64,000 nucleotides of DNA from the NCBI GenBank assembly GCA_002731275.1, contig PCBK01000094.1, positions 36,040 to 100,039 on the forward strand. The letters are read 5' to 3'. Source of the DNA: Deltaproteobacteria bacterium (GTDB lineage Bacteria; Myxococcota_C; UBA6777). The position numbers were made by a program, and so were the translations under genes. A model generated the notes under the pieces. That model was not told the DNA's origin. It searched no databases and saw only the letters and a list, made by a program, of their open reading frames with translations. Positions 1-10,378 of this stretch are shown here, in pieces (positions within the stretch are counted from its first letter, which is position 1; every line of letters begins with the position of its first letter).

Positions 1-2
1 GG

Positions 3-1451
3 GGCATCATGTCTCTCGGTATGCTCATCCCTCTGCAAGAGACCCACTGGAAACTCCTCGTCGAACTCTCCGAGGAACACGCGCTCGCTTCGTTGTATAC
101 GTTGCGACGCCACAGCCTCATCTTGATCTTTGGGGTGATGTGCTTTCTCATCTTGATGGTCGGATTGTTTTCCAGACAGGTCGTCCAGCCCCTCAGACAG
201 CTCCTCGCCGCCACACAGGCGTTCGCCAGAGGTCAATTTGACGCCACGCTCCCCACACCTCCACATGACGAGGTAGGCGCGTTGATCCACGCCTTTGAAC
301 AGATGAGAACAGAGCTTCGTTCCTACTACACAGAGCTCGAAGAAAAAGTCGAGCACCGCACCCACAAACTCGTAGAAGCACAGCGCTTCTCGGAGCTGCT
401 CTTTCAAGCGATCCCAGACGTCATTCTCGTGACAGACAAAGCCTTGCGCGTTGTCAAAGCCAACAAAAAAGCGTTTGAGCTGTTTGGAGAAGATATCATC
501 GGGCGCTACTGCTACCACCTCTTCGAAGGTGAGGGGACAGAGCACACACAATGTATTGCCCACCAAGTCCTCACAAAGGGACAACCCATCTCCGTTGAGG
601 ACGATGTGCCCCACCCACAACTCGGTGAACTCTTTTACAAGGATTTTTACCCAATACACAACCAACACGGAGAGATGATTGGCGTCCTTGAGTCAGCCAA
701 GATCATCACACAGCGCAAGATGATGATGTCTCAGATCATCCACAGAGAAAAGATCGCGGCGGTCGGCTTAATGGCGTCAGGTGTCGCACATGAAATCGGC
801 AACCCCCTCGCCTCGATCTCCGCACTCGTACAACGTTTACAGCGAAAAGGGAAAGACTCTCCTTTTTCGCAAACATACGATGAGCTGTACGAGCGGTGTC
901 ATTATATCAGCGGCATCCTCGAAACACTTAGCCATTATGCGCGAAAAGAACCCCTCCAAGCCTCACCACTCGACCTGCACAAGGAGGCCGAACGTGCGAT
1001 GGCCCTTGTCCGCTTCGACAAACGGCTGCGCCGTGTCCAACTGGACGTCGCCATCCAACAGACACTGCCGCTGTTGTGGGGCAAAGACGGGACGCTCTCT
1101 CAAGTCTTCACCAACCTGCTGATCAACGCGCTCGACGCCACCGAAGACGTTACCTCTCCACAGATCGAGCTGAAAGCCTGGCCAACACGAGACGGACTGC
1201 GCTTCTCAGTTCGAGACAATGGACACGGTTTTCAAGAGCAGGACAAAGACAAACTCTTCGAACCCTTCTTTACGACCAAAGAGGCGAACAAAGGGACAGG
1301 TTTAGGGCTTGCGATCTGTAAGCAGATCATCGAAGATCTTGGTGGCACAATTGAGGTCAAACACGCCGCGCCCCAAGGCGCAATATTCGAAGTCTCTCTC
1401 CCTCTGAGACAGGCTCCCATCCACACCACACAGCCAGAGGACACACAATGA
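3..1451 (+). CDS. Sensor histidine kinase (HAMP-PAS-HisKA-HATPase), 5' partial
   Basis: Membrane sensor kinase that would phosphorylate the response regulator encoded directly downstream. The frame is open to the window edge and the residues before the membrane helix look like the end of a periplasmic sensing domain, so the true start lies upstream; the first visible ATG is at 9. Counting from that ATG: a transmembrane helix at about 36-56, HAMP at 57-110, a short coiled coil, a PAS domain at about 130-240, a HisKA H-box (GVAHEIGNPLASIS) near 260, then HATPase_c with N box (NLLINALDAT), G1 (DNGHGF) and G2 (GTGLGLAI). The sequence resembles kinases that pair with NtrC-type regulators. The stop overlaps the next start by 4 bp (ATGA), and the following genes form a metal-efflux operon, so the likely signal is periplasmic copper, silver or a similar cation (inference). 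Confidence 0.93.
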   Translation, partial: GIMSLGMLIPLQETHWKLLVELSEEHALASLYTLRRHSLILIFGVMCFLILMVGLFSRQVVQPLRQLLAATQAFARGQFDATLPTPPHDEVGALIHAFEQMRTELRSYYTELEEKVEHRTHKLVEAQRFSELLFQAIPDVILVTDKALRVVKANKKAFELFGEDIIGRYCYHLFEGEGTEHTQCIAHQVLTKGQPISVEDDVPHPQLGELFYKDFYPIHNQHGEMIGVLESAKIITQRKMMMSQIIHREKIAAVGLMASGVAHEIGNPLASISALVQRLQRKGKDSPFSQTYDELYERCHYISGILETLSHYARKEPLQASPLDLHKEAERAMALVRFDKRLRRVQLDVAIQQTLPLLWGKDGTLSQVFTNLLINALDATEDVTSPQIELKAWPTRDGLRFSVRDNGHGFQEQDKDKLFEPFFTTKEANKGTGLGLAICKQIIEDLGGTIEVKHAAPQGAIFEVSLPLRQAPIHTTQPEDTQ

Positions 1452-2797
1452 CACCCCCTCACATGAAGATCCTCGTTGTCGAGGATGAGATCATCCTGCA
1501 GCGTGAGTTCGTCGAATTCTTAGATGAACTGGGTTACGACGCCGAGGGTGTCTCAGAGGGACAGGTTGCGCTTCAGCGTCTCCAGACGGAGACTTGGGAC
1601 ATGCTCCTCCTCGATATCGCGCTGCCAGACATCAGCGGCATCGATATCCTCAAGGAGGTCGCCCTCCTCTCACCAGACACCATCTCACTGGTGATGACGG
1701 CCTTCGCAAGCCTCGACACAGCCATCGAAGCGCTACGCTGGGGTGCCTACGATTATCTCAAAAAACCCATGAACTTCGACGAGCTCAAGCTGCGCATCCA
1801 GAAGCTGCGCAGCTACAGAGAGATCACGCTCGAAAACCAAGCGCTCAAACGGCTCGTCCACACACAAGAGCCGACCTCTTCGCTGCTCGGTGAGAGTGCC
1901 GTCATGCAGACGGTGTTCTCCGAGCTTACGCTCTTGAGAGAGACCAACGCAAATGTCCTGATCTCCGGTGAAAGTGGTGTCGGCAAAGAGTTGGTCGCCA
2001 GGGCGCTCCACCAACAGAGTCCAAACAAGGACAAACCCTTTATCCCCATCAACATCAGCGCGATCCCCGAGAGTATGTTAGAGAATCAACTCTTTGGGCA
2101 TCAAAAAGGTGCATTCACAGGAGCAGAACAAGACCAGATGGGGATCTTTGAGGCGGCACAAGGTGGGACGGTCTTTCTCGATGAGATTGGTGAGCTGCCT
2201 CTCTCCCTTCAGCCTCGACTCCTCCGTGTGATCGAGCAAAAAGAGATCTTCCCTCTCGGCGCGCAAGCCCCTAAGACGTTAACATTCAGGCTTCTCGTCG
2301 CGACCAACAGGGATCTTCAGCAGATGGTCGAGGAAGGCACCTTCCGACAAGACCTCTACTACCGTCTCAACGTCTTTCACATCGAAGTCCCCCCCTTGCG
2401 CACGAGACGAGAAGATATCCCCATACTCGTGCAACACTTTGTCAAGGAGTTTGCGCACACACTCAACAAGCCACTGCTGGGCTTTACACAAGAGGCTATG
2501 CACACGCTCCTCGCGGCGGAGTGGAGAGGAAACGTCCGAGAACTTCGTAACGTCATCGAGCGGGCCGCGATCCTCGCACACGATCCCTGGATCGGCCCGG
2601 CGCTGCTCCCCGCATCTCTACAAAACAAACCCTCCTCTCTCCGTCTACAAGATGTCTTGGACGAAGCCGAAAAACATCACCTGCACACAGTCCTCCAGCT
2701 CACAGAGGGCAACAAAGAACAAGCCGCGAAGCTCCTCGGTATAGGGCTCACGACCCTCTATAGAAAGCTCGAAAAGAGCGAAAGTTCATCATCATGA
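1448..2797 (+). CDS. NtrC-family sigma54-dependent response regulator
   Basis: Transcriptional activator partnered with the preceding kinase. It has an N-terminal receiver domain (acidic VEDE pocket, phospho-acceptor Asp56 in LLLDIALPD, Lys in YLKKP). A sigma54-interaction AAA+ domain follows, with Walker A GESGVGKE near residue 175 and the sigma54 contact loop GAFTGA near 221. A Fis-type helix-turn-helix lies at the C-terminus ([18 protein letters not shown]). The length of 449 aa is normal for the family. The start overlaps the kinase stop by 4 bp; a Met at 1463 is an equally acceptable start by homology to the receiver domain. Expected to activate this or another metal-resistance promoter with RpoN, but I could not find a convincing TGGC-N8-TTGC promoter inside the window, so its target is probably upstream of it. 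Confidence 0.95.
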   Translation: MTPPHMKILVVEDEIILQREFVEFLDELGYDAEGVSEGQVALQRLQTETWDMLLLDIALPDISGIDILKEVALLSPDTISLVMTAFASLDTAIEALRWGAYDYLKKPMNFDELKLRIQKLRSYREITLENQALKRLVHTQEPTSSLLGESAVMQTVFSELTLLRETNANVLISGESGVGKELVARALHQQSPNKDKPFIPINISAIPESMLENQLFGHQKGAFTGAEQDQMGIFEAAQGGTVFLDEIGELPLSLQPRLLRVIEQKEIFPLGAQAPKTLTFRLLVATNRDLQQMVEEGTFRQDLYYRLNVFHIEVPPLRTRREDIPILVQHFVKEFAHTLNKPLLGFTQEAMHTLLAAEWRGNVRELRNVIERAAILAHDPWIGPALLPASLQNKPSSLRLQDVLDEAEKHHLHTVLQLTEGNKEQAAKLLGIGLTTLYRKLEKSESSSS

Positions 2798-5220
2798 GAC
2801 AGTTTTTCACTTCCTTTTTGCGTCGACATTGGCTCACCCTCCTCTTGCTCTCAATTGCGTTTGGGGGTGGCCTCTATGCAGGTCGCACAAAAGCACCAAC
2901 AGTCGCCCCCATACATCGTCATGCCACCCACAGCGCGCCGAAAAAAAAGACCATCTGGACTTGCTCCATGCATCCACAGATCCGCATGCCCAAGAAAGGC
3001 AAGTGCCCCATCTGTTTCATGGATCTTATCCCACTCGCAGATGATGACGCAAAACAGCAAAGTGCCCGCCGCATCACCCTCTCTAAAACAAGCGCGACAC
3101 TCGCACAGGTGCGCACAAGCCTCGTCGAACGACGCCCTGTCGTGATGGATGTCGACATGCTCGGGCGCGTCGCCTACGACGAGACACGAGTCAAGTCGAT
3201 CACCGCATGGGTGCCCGGACGTCTCGAACGCCTGTTCGTTGACTACACGGGGGTTAAGGTCCGCAAAGGCGATCACCTCGTGCGTATTTACAGCCCCAAA
3301 CTGCTCTCCTCTCAACAAGAGTTGCTACAGGCGTACAAAGGTTACCAGCTCGCGCGCAAGCAAAAGCGCGGCGCGCTCGCACAAAGCATGGCACAGCAAG
3401 CACTGCGTTCAGCACAACGCAAGTTGGAGCTCCTTGGACTCAAAGGCTGGCAACTGCAACGTATCCTCACCCGCAAAAAGCCTTCTGTACGTACCAATAT
3501 CTACGCACCAATGGGCGGCATCGTGATCCAAAAACGCGCGACAGAAGGCATGTACGTCAAGACAGGTAGTGTCATCTACACCATCGCCGATCTTTCACAG
3601 GTCTGGATCCGCTTTGACGCCTACGAACGTGACTTACCCTGGCTTCACATTGGTCAAGAGGTCAGCTTCCAAACACAGGCCACACCCGGACAGACCTTCG
3701 AAGGTAAGATCGTCTACATCGATCCCATGCTCGATCCAAAAACACGGACAGTCGGTGTCCGTGTCAATGCCAAGAACCCCAAAGGGCTGCTCAAACCAGG
3801 GATGTTTGTCAGAGGACATGTACACGTCTCACTCGACCAACACGGTGGTGCAAGACAAACCAAAAGAGAAGGGAAGTGGGTCTGTCCGATGCACCCGGAG
3901 GTTATCAGTAAGACGCGTACGAGATGCCGTATTTGTGGGATGTCCCTTGAGCGCATCAAGTCGCCCAAAGACACCTCCAACAAAGATCCCCTCGTCATCC
4001 CTGCGAGCGCACCTCTGCTGACAGGCAAACGCGCGATCGTTTACGTCGCGCTCCCCAACACAAAGCGACCAACATACGAAGGCCGCGAGATCACACTCGG
4101 ACCACGAGCTGGTGCGTATTACACTGTCCTCAAAGGCCTCAAAGAGGGAGAAAGAGTCGTCCAACACGGCGCATTCCAACTCGACAGCGAGCTGCAACTG
4201 CGTGGCAAACACAGCATGATGAATCCACCCCCCAAAAAACGCCACACACACACACCCCCCAAACGCATCAAGCTGCCAAAACAAGCACTCAAGCGGCTCA
4301 AGCCACTCTACACAGCCTACTTTACCCTGCAACGTGCGCTCGCAGATGACAAACCCAAACGAGCCCACAAAGCGTACAAACAACTCGGTGCCTTCCTGCG
4401 CCGACCTCTCACACTCCATGCACGTACACAAAAGACATGGCAAAAGCTGCGCGTCGGACTCTACGACGCGTTCAAAAAAGGCAACACACACACAACACTC
4501 GCCCCACAACGTGCCGCGTTCGAAGACATCTCCAAGCAGGTTATCCAGCTCGAACAACGCTTCGGTCACGCAGGCAAAAAAGAGCACTTTCTCGCATATT
4601 GTCCGATGGCCTTCAACAACCGGGGCGCTTACTGGCTACAAGATCAAAAAGACCTCCTCAACCCCTACTTTGGGCACAGTATGCTCCGCTGTGGCGAGAT
4701 CAAACGCACATTTGTCGGTCGCGCACGAGAACCTGTCGACCCTCCAGTGACCTTTCTCAAGCGATTAACGCCTATATACGGAGCATATCTTCGCTTACAA
4801 GATCATCTCTTCAAGGACAAATGGGAGGAGAGTCGGCGCGACGTCACCGCCATCAAAAAGGCGCTCAAGCCTTCGATATACAGGAGACTTCCAAAGCGGC
4901 TTCGTAAGCGGTGGCGTACACTCAAACGTTCACTGACACAACACACGAAGCGCGCGGGCAAGAGCAAAGATATCGAGGCACTTCGCGTACACTTCGAAGA
5001 CCTCTCCAAAGACATGTTACAGCTCGCCTATATCTTCGGGCATGTCTACACCAAACCGCTTTACGAGGCGTATTGTCCGATGGCCTTCAACAACCGCGGC
5101 GCGGCGTGGCTGCAAGATCAGGACAAGCGGGTCCACAACGCTTATTTTGGTGCAAAGATGGCATATTGTGGCTCGATTCGACGTGAATTTGCCCCAAGAA
5201 GCAAGCGGGTGAAGCGATGA
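2794..5220 (+). CDS. cusB: CusB-like RND periplasmic adaptor with two metal-binding and two DUF3347-like domains
   Basis: Membrane-fusion protein linking the RND pump to the outer membrane channel. An N-terminal signal anchor (about 12-33) is followed by a heavy-metal-binding motif WTCSMHPQI...CPICFMDL at about 54-85. The HlyD-like barrel-sandwich and beta-barrel core spans about 110-350. A second metal motif, WVCPMHPEV...CRICGMSLE, lies near 361-390. The C-terminal half carries two related domains, each ending in a YCPMAFNNRG...WLQDQ...YFG...CG signature (near 602 and 759), typical of DUF3347. At 808 aa it is about twice the size of a simple CusB. It overlaps both neighbours by 4 bp. The CxMHP motifs and Met content favour copper or silver as substrate, which remains inference. 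Confidence 0.93.
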   Translation: MRQFFTSFLRRHWLTLLLLSIAFGGGLYAGRTKAPTVAPIHRHATHSAPKKKTIWTCSMHPQIRMPKKGKCPICFMDLIPLADDDAKQQSARRITLSKTSATLAQVRTSLVERRPVVMDVDMLGRVAYDETRVKSITAWVPGRLERLFVDYTGVKVRKGDHLVRIYSPKLLSSQQELLQAYKGYQLARKQKRGALAQSMAQQALRSAQRKLELLGLKGWQLQRILTRKKPSVRTNIYAPMGGIVIQKRATEGMYVKTGSVIYTIADLSQVWIRFDAYERDLPWLHIGQEVSFQTQATPGQTFEGKIVYIDPMLDPKTRTVGVRVNAKNPKGLLKPGMFVRGHVHVSLDQHGGARQTKREGKWVCPMHPEVISKTRTRCRICGMSLERIKSPKDTSNKDPLVIPASAPLLTGKRAIVYVALPNTKRPTYEGREITLGPRAGAYYTVLKGLKEGERVVQHGAFQLDSELQLRGKHSMMNPPPKKRHTHTPPKRIKLPKQALKRLKPLYTAYFTLQRALADDKPKRAHKAYKQLGAFLRRPLTLHARTQKTWQKLRVGLYDAFKKGNTHTTLAPQRAAFEDISKQVIQLEQRFGHAGKKEHFLAYCPMAFNNRGAYWLQDQKDLLNPYFGHSMLRCGEIKRTFVGRAREPVDPPVTFLKRLTPIYGAYLRLQDHLFKDKWEESRRDVTAIKKALKPSIYRRLPKRLRKRWRTLKRSLTQHTKRAGKSKDIEALRVHFEDLSKDMLQLAYIFGHVYTKPLYEAYCPMAFNNRGAAWLQDQDKRVHNAYFGAKMAYCGSIRREFAPRSKRVKR

Positions 5221-8200
5221 AGGAGACACCACAACAGATGGGTTGGCTCGACACCGCACTGCGCTTTTGCCTGCACAACAAGCTCGTCGTCTTGCTAGGT
5301 TGTTTGCTCTTGATCGGTTGGGGTGTACTTGTCGCGCCCTTTGATTGGTCCCTAGGTGGGCTCCCACGCGATCCTGTCGCAGTCGACGCGATCCCTGACC
5401 TTGGAGAGAACCAACAGATCGTCTTCACACGTTGGCCCGGCCGCTCTCCAAGAGACATCGAAGACCAGATCACCTACCCTCTCACGACTGCACTGCTAGG
5501 ACTTCCGTCACTCAAGAGTGTACGCAGCTATTCGTATTTTGGGTTCTCAACGGTGTACTTGATCTTCAAGGAGGGCGTGAATTTTTACGACGCCCGTTCG
5601 AGGATCTTGGAGAAGCTCAACAGTCTGCCCTCCAACACACTGCCCAAAGGCGCTCGTCCTTCGCTGGGTCCAGACGCGACGGCGCTTGGTCAGATCTTTT
5701 GGTACACTTTGGAGGGTCGCGACAAGAAGGGAAAGGTCGCACCTGGATGGGATCGATATGAGCTGCGCAAATTGCAGGATTGGTATGTACGATACGCCCT
5801 TCAGTCCGCGCCGGGCGTCGCAGAGGTCGCCTCGATTGGTGGCTTCGTCTCCGAATACCAGATCGACGTCCAGCCCGATAAATTGCGTTTTTACGGGCTC
5901 TCCTTACAACAACTCTACCAAGCCATTCGACAGGCCAATCAGGAGATCGGCGCGAGGACGATCGAGATCAACCGCGTCGAATACGTGATCAGGGCGAGAG
6001 GCTACCTGAAAAAGCTCAGCGACATCGAATCGATCGTCATCAAAGCCCAAAAAGGCACACCGATCACAGTCAAAGACGTCGCGACTGTCAGGCTGGGCCC
6101 CGCGCCGAGACGGGGCGCCCTCGATAAAGACGGTGCAGAGGTCGTCGGTGGCGTCGTCGTCGCACGTTACGGCGCCAACCCCCTCGAAGTCATCAAACAA
6201 GTCAAAGCCAAGATCAAAGAATTGTCTCACGGGCTCCCCTCTCGTCGACTTAAAGATGGTCGCATCTCCAAGGTGACGATTGTCCCATTCTACGATCGAA
6301 CGGACCTGATCAAGGAGACACTCGCGACCCTGGAGGAGGCCATTACCCTCGAACTCCTCGTCACGCTCCTCGTCGTCCTCGCGATGTTGATGCAACTGCG
6401 AAGCGCTCTCGTGATCGCGGGAACACTCCCCATCGCGGTGTTGCTGTGTTTTATCGCGATGAAATACGGCGGCGTCGACGCCAACATCGTCGCTCTCTCG
6501 GGGATCGCGATCGCCATTGGGACGATGGTTGATATGGGGATCGTGCTCAGTGAAAACATCATCCAACATCTGCACAAACAGACCGATGAAGAGTCGACAA
6601 CAGACGTGATCTTTCGCGCGACCTCTGAGGTCGCGCCAGCAGTCGTGACAGCCGTCCTCACGACTGTTATTAGCTTCTTGCCAGTGTTTACCATGCAAGC
6701 CTCAGAAGGCAAGCTGTTCCGGCCTCTCGCGTACACAAAGACCTTCGCGCTGCTCGCAGCGCTGTTCATCTCCCTCTTTGTCCTCCCTATCCTCGCGCAG
6801 CTGCTCCTCCCAAAACGCAGAAGTCGTGTGCCAGGTGCCCTGCTCGGTGTGTCCCTCTTGGTCCTGGAGCGTCTACTTAGCGTATTCGGCATATGGGCCG
6901 ATTGGGGACAGACACTGCACATCCTTTTGTTGCTCGCCGCATGCGTGAGTCTCCTCCACGCAGCGCTGGTCTTTTTTCTTGGCGCGTGGATACAGCGCCT
7001 GCTTACACATCTCCTCAACGCGACAGCGCTTGTCTCAGCGCTCTATCTGTTGTCCGTCCGCTGGCTCCCCCTTGGGGCTGAACATGGGATGATAAAAAAC
7101 ATCCTCTTCGTCGCCTTTCTTGTAGGTGGTCTGCTCGGAATATTCGTACTCTTTCGCTGGTGCTATGCGTCCCTTTTGCGTTTCTTTTTGCGCCACAAGG
7201 TGTTGTTTCTCAGCGCCCCTCTGCTGCTGCTTTTGTGTGGCGGTTCGATTTGGCTGGGCTTTGAGCGTGTCTTCTCATGGGTTCCAGCGCTCACGTCTTC
7301 TGTGGGATGGTCTACAAAGAGCGTCAAGGCGACAACCGGCTGGAAAACGATGAAGAAGACCTTTCCAGGGCTCAAAAAGGAGTTTATGCCATCACTCAAC
7401 GAGGGCTCCTTTTTGTTTATGCCGACGACGATGCCTCATGCTTCGATAGGAGAGGCGTTGCGTGTGCTCAAGACGCTGGACAAGTCGATTCGTTCCATCC
7501 CAGAAGTCTCGATGGCTGTTGGCAAGATAGGACGAGCTGGAAGTGCGCTCGATCCGGCGCCCATTTCGATGATTGAGACGATCATCCACTACAAACCCAA
7601 ATACAGACGAGACAAGAACGGCAAGCAGATCAGACAATGGCGCCCTCATATCCGTTCAGTAAGGGATATATGGCAGGAGATCGTCAAGGCCACAAAACTA
7701 CCGGGCACAACGAGCGCTCCGTTTTTGCAGCCGATCGAGGCGAGGTTGGTGATGTTACAGAGTGGGATGCGCGCACCGATGGGCATCAAGATCAAGGGAC
7801 CTGACCTTCAAACGATCGAGAAGGTCGCTCTTCAGCTCGAAGCCCTGCTCAAGAAAGTCCCCCAAATCGCGCCCGCCACGGTTCTCGCTGATCGTGTCGT
7901 CGGAAAACCCTATCTCGAATTTGACATCGATCGCAAGGCCATAGCCCGTTATGGTCTACGTCTCGCACAAGTCCAACAAGAGATCCAGATGGCCATTGGT
8001 GGTAAGACCGTGACGACGACGATTGAGGGTCGTGAACGAACCTCCGTTGTCGTGCGCTATCCACGAGAGCTTCGAACGGATCTACACGCCCTCAAGAAGA
8101 TCATGGTCGCGACCCCAAAGGGCATTCACATCCCCCTGTTTCAGCTCGCATCCCTTCGGTATGTCCGAGGACCACAGATGCTCAAGAGCGAAGATACTTT

Positions 8201-9023
8201 TTTGATCGCCTATGTCGTCTTCGACAAAAAGAATGCGTACGGAGCCGGCGAAGCAGTCGAGGCTGCACGAAAGTATCTCTTGCAGAAACAACAAAGTGGA
8301 GAGTTCGTGTTACCAGCAGGTGTGAGCTATCGATTTTCGGGGACGTATGAAAACCAGATCAGAGCGGAGAAACGGTTGGCGCTGGTGTTACCATTGGCGT
8401 TGTTCTTGATCGGCTTGATTTTGTATCTGCAGTTTCGTTCGTTGTGGACGACCTCATTTATCTTTGCGGGTGTGTTGGTCGCGTGGGCAGGTGGTTTCTT
8501 GATGTTGTGGTGTTACGCACAGCCTTGGTTTTTGGATATGAATGTCTCAGGTGTTTCACTTCGAGAGATCTTTCATGTTAGAGCGTTCGATCTGTCCGTC
8601 GCGATCTGGGTCGGGTTCATCGCGTTGTTTGGGATCGCGACGGATGATGGTGTGGTGATGGCGACCTATCTCGATCAATCCTTCGAAGAGGCCCAACCCG
8701 ACTCCATCGAAGAGATCCGTACGCAGGTCGTGGAAGCAGGTCAGCGGCGTGTCCGCCCCTGTTTGATGACGACGGCGACGACCCTGCTCGCCTTGCTGCC
8801 GATCCTGACCTCTTCAGGACGTGGTGCAGACATTATGCTACCGATGGCGCTGCCTTCTTTTGGTGGGATGGCGATCGAGCTGTTGACTCTCTTTGTCGTC
8901 CCGGTCTTGTATTGTTGGCGCAAAGAAGCACACTGGAAACACACACAGTCGCCACCATGGTGGCGACGCTTTTTGGACGCGCTCACGACAGCTCCTTCAA
9001 CCCAACAGGACACCACGAGATGA
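5217..9023 (+). CDS. cusA: CusA/CzcA-family heavy-metal efflux RND pump
   Basis: Inner membrane proton-driven pump of the heavy-metal efflux (HME) RND family. Family marks include the N-terminal VDAIPDLGENQQIV-type segment, the TM4 proton-relay region GIAIAIGTMVDMGIVLSEN, the porter segment EFMPSLNEGSFLFMPTTMP, and the C-terminal FGIATDDGVVMATYL relay helix. The length of 1268 aa is about 200 aa above the usual 1040. The excess lies between the first six TM helices and the second porter domain (about residues 530-690) and contains several extra hydrophobic helices. Starts inside the adaptor stop and ends inside the TolC-type gene start (4-bp overlaps). Copper or silver is the likely substrate from the adaptor motifs; zinc, cobalt and cadmium cannot be excluded. 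Confidence 0.95.
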   Translation: MKETPQQMGWLDTALRFCLHNKLVVLLGCLLLIGWGVLVAPFDWSLGGLPRDPVAVDAIPDLGENQQIVFTRWPGRSPRDIEDQITYPLTTALLGLPSLKSVRSYSYFGFSTVYLIFKEGVNFYDARSRILEKLNSLPSNTLPKGARPSLGPDATALGQIFWYTLEGRDKKGKVAPGWDRYELRKLQDWYVRYALQSAPGVAEVASIGGFVSEYQIDVQPDKLRFYGLSLQQLYQAIRQANQEIGARTIEINRVEYVIRARGYLKKLSDIESIVIKAQKGTPITVKDVATVRLGPAPRRGALDKDGAEVVGGVVVARYGANPLEVIKQVKAKIKELSHGLPSRRLKDGRISKVTIVPFYDRTDLIKETLATLEEAITLELLVTLLVVLAMLMQLRSALVIAGTLPIAVLLCFIAMKYGGVDANIVALSGIAIAIGTMVDMGIVLSENIIQHLHKQTDEESTTDVIFRATSEVAPAVVTAVLTTVISFLPVFTMQASEGKLFRPLAYTKTFALLAALFISLFVLPILAQLLLPKRRSRVPGALLGVSLLVLERLLSVFGIWADWGQTLHILLLLAACVSLLHAALVFFLGAWIQRLLTHLLNATALVSALYLLSVRWLPLGAEHGMIKNILFVAFLVGGLLGIFVLFRWCYASLLRFFLRHKVLFLSAPLLLLLCGGSIWLGFERVFSWVPALTSSVGWSTKSVKATTGWKTMKKTFPGLKKEFMPSLNEGSFLFMPTTMPHASIGEALRVLKTLDKSIRSIPEVSMAVGKIGRAGSALDPAPISMIETIIHYKPKYRRDKNGKQIRQWRPHIRSVRDIWQEIVKATKLPGTTSAPFLQPIEARLVMLQSGMRAPMGIKIKGPDLQTIEKVALQLEALLKKVPQIAPATVLADRVVGKPYLEFDIDRKAIARYGLRLAQVQQEIQMAIGGKTVTTTIEGRERTSVVVRYPRELRTDLHALKKIMVATPKGIHIPLFQLASLRYVRGPQMLKSEDTFLIAYVVFDKKNAYGAGEAVEAARKYLLQKQQSGEFVLPAGVSYRFSGTYENQIRAEKRLALVLPLALFLIGLILYLQFRSLWTTSFIFAGVLVAWAGGFLMLWCYAQPWFLDMNVSGVSLREIFHVRAFDLSVAIWVGFIALFGIATDDGVVMATYLDQSFEEAQPDSIEEIRTQVVEAGQRRVRPCLMTTATTLLALLPILTSSGRGADIMLPMALPSFGGMAIELLTLFVVPVLYCWRKEAHWKHTQSPPWWRRFLDALTTAPSTQQDTTR

Positions 9024-10378
9024 ACACGCAACAACATCACTGCATCAGACGTCTAATCAACAGGTTCATCGCACCTTTTGGTGTGGCGTGTGTCTTCTTT
9101 TCGATGTCTCTTGCAGTCGCAGCTACAAGTAAGAAACAAACACTGCCACAGTGGCCATCCTACCAGCAGAAAAAGAGTCTCAATGCGCTGCTCAGCTATG
9201 CACACACGCACAACCCAAGCCTCCTGCGACTGAAAAAGATGCTCGCCGTGTACAAACACAAAGAGCAACAGGTCGCGGCATGGCCCGATCCAATGCTCGG
9301 GGTCAAGGGGACAAACTTCCCTATGCCCTCGTTCGATCCAACACAGACAGCGATGAGCGGGATCACATACTCTGTCTCACAACGCTTTCCTATCTCCGGT
9401 CGATTGTCCCTGCAAAAAACCCTCGCCTCTTACAACACAGCGCTTGTCAAAGCAGCGATGAGAGAAAAAGAGCACTGGCTCTCCTTCGCCCTTCACGAAG
9501 CCCTCCACAATCTGCGAGACTTACGTCAGGCGCTCACGATCGAACACCAACTCTACCATCTGACAGAACAAGCCGCGTCTGTCGCGCGCACCAAGTACAC
9601 TGTCAACCGCGCACCACAACAACATGTCTTTCAGGCCCAAACAGCGCTCTCATCGATACGCGAACGCATGGTCATCCTGTTGTCCAAGGCACAGATCTGG
9701 CAGCACAAACTCTCGCGTGTGCTCGGTCATACCAAGACAACCTTCTACGCACTGCCTCCTGCGCCGCAATTCAAGACGCTGCTGACAGAGACACAAGTCC
9801 TCACACGCGCACACAAACAACGTGGGCAGATTCAACGTCTTCACATCCTCTCAAAACAAGCGAAACAACTGCTCGCCCTCTCCAAAGCTCGTTACTGGCC
9901 TGATCTAACGGTGGAGCTCTCTGTCAGACAACGTTTTCGGAATCCTGTCGATACAGGTGCCCCCTTTATCTCCTTGGGTCTAAAGCTCCCCATTCCCACG
10001 CTGGGAAATAGCGGCAGAGAGGGGCTGAGTAAGGAGGCTATGGCACGTCATCAGTGGGCCCAAAAACGCATCCAAGAGCTTCACACAAGCTACCGAACAC
10101 AGGCCGCGATCCTGCGTACACGTATCGCCCTGTACAAGAAGCAGCTCGACATCGCGACAAAACACACCCTACCACTCGCGAGACAAACGTATCGCGCAAC
10201 ACTTCAACAATACCAAGTCGACAAGAGCGACTTTCTCACGTTACTCTCGAACCTTCAAACGATGTATATTGAGATCCGCAAGATCCAAAAATTACGCACA
10301 AAGCGATATATCGCCCTCGAACGCCTTCATGCACTCGCAGGAGATCTATCATTGACTCACAAAAGGAGAACCAAATGA
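9020..10378 (+). CDS. TolC/CusC-family outer membrane efflux protein
   Basis: Outer membrane channel that should complete the tripartite efflux pump. The ATG at 9020 overlaps the pump stop (ATGA) and is followed by a basic, hydrophobic signal peptide (about residues 1-35, ending SLAVA). The frame also extends upstream to 8912, but that part lies inside the pump gene and lacks a signal. The mature part has the two helical OEP-like repeats expected for the family, with a WPDPMLGVKG motif near residue 90 and a second GLKLPIP motif in the second half. The 452 aa length is normal. No lipobox is seen, so it is probably not acylated like E. coli CusC. Confidence 0.88.
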   Translation: MNTQQHHCIRRLINRFIAPFGVACVFFSMSLAVAATSKKQTLPQWPSYQQKKSLNALLSYAHTHNPSLLRLKKMLAVYKHKEQQVAAWPDPMLGVKGTNFPMPSFDPTQTAMSGITYSVSQRFPISGRLSLQKTLASYNTALVKAAMREKEHWLSFALHEALHNLRDLRQALTIEHQLYHLTEQAASVARTKYTVNRAPQQHVFQAQTALSSIRERMVILLSKAQIWQHKLSRVLGHTKTTFYALPPAPQFKTLLTETQVLTRAHKQRGQIQRLHILSKQAKQLLALSKARYWPDLTVELSVRQRFRNPVDTGAPFISLGLKLPIPTLGNSGREGLSKEAMARHQWAQKRIQELHTSYRTQAAILRTRIALYKKQLDIATKHTLPLARQTYRATLQQYQVDKSDFLTLLSNLQTMYIEIRKIQKLRTKRYIALERLHALAGDLSLTHKRRTK

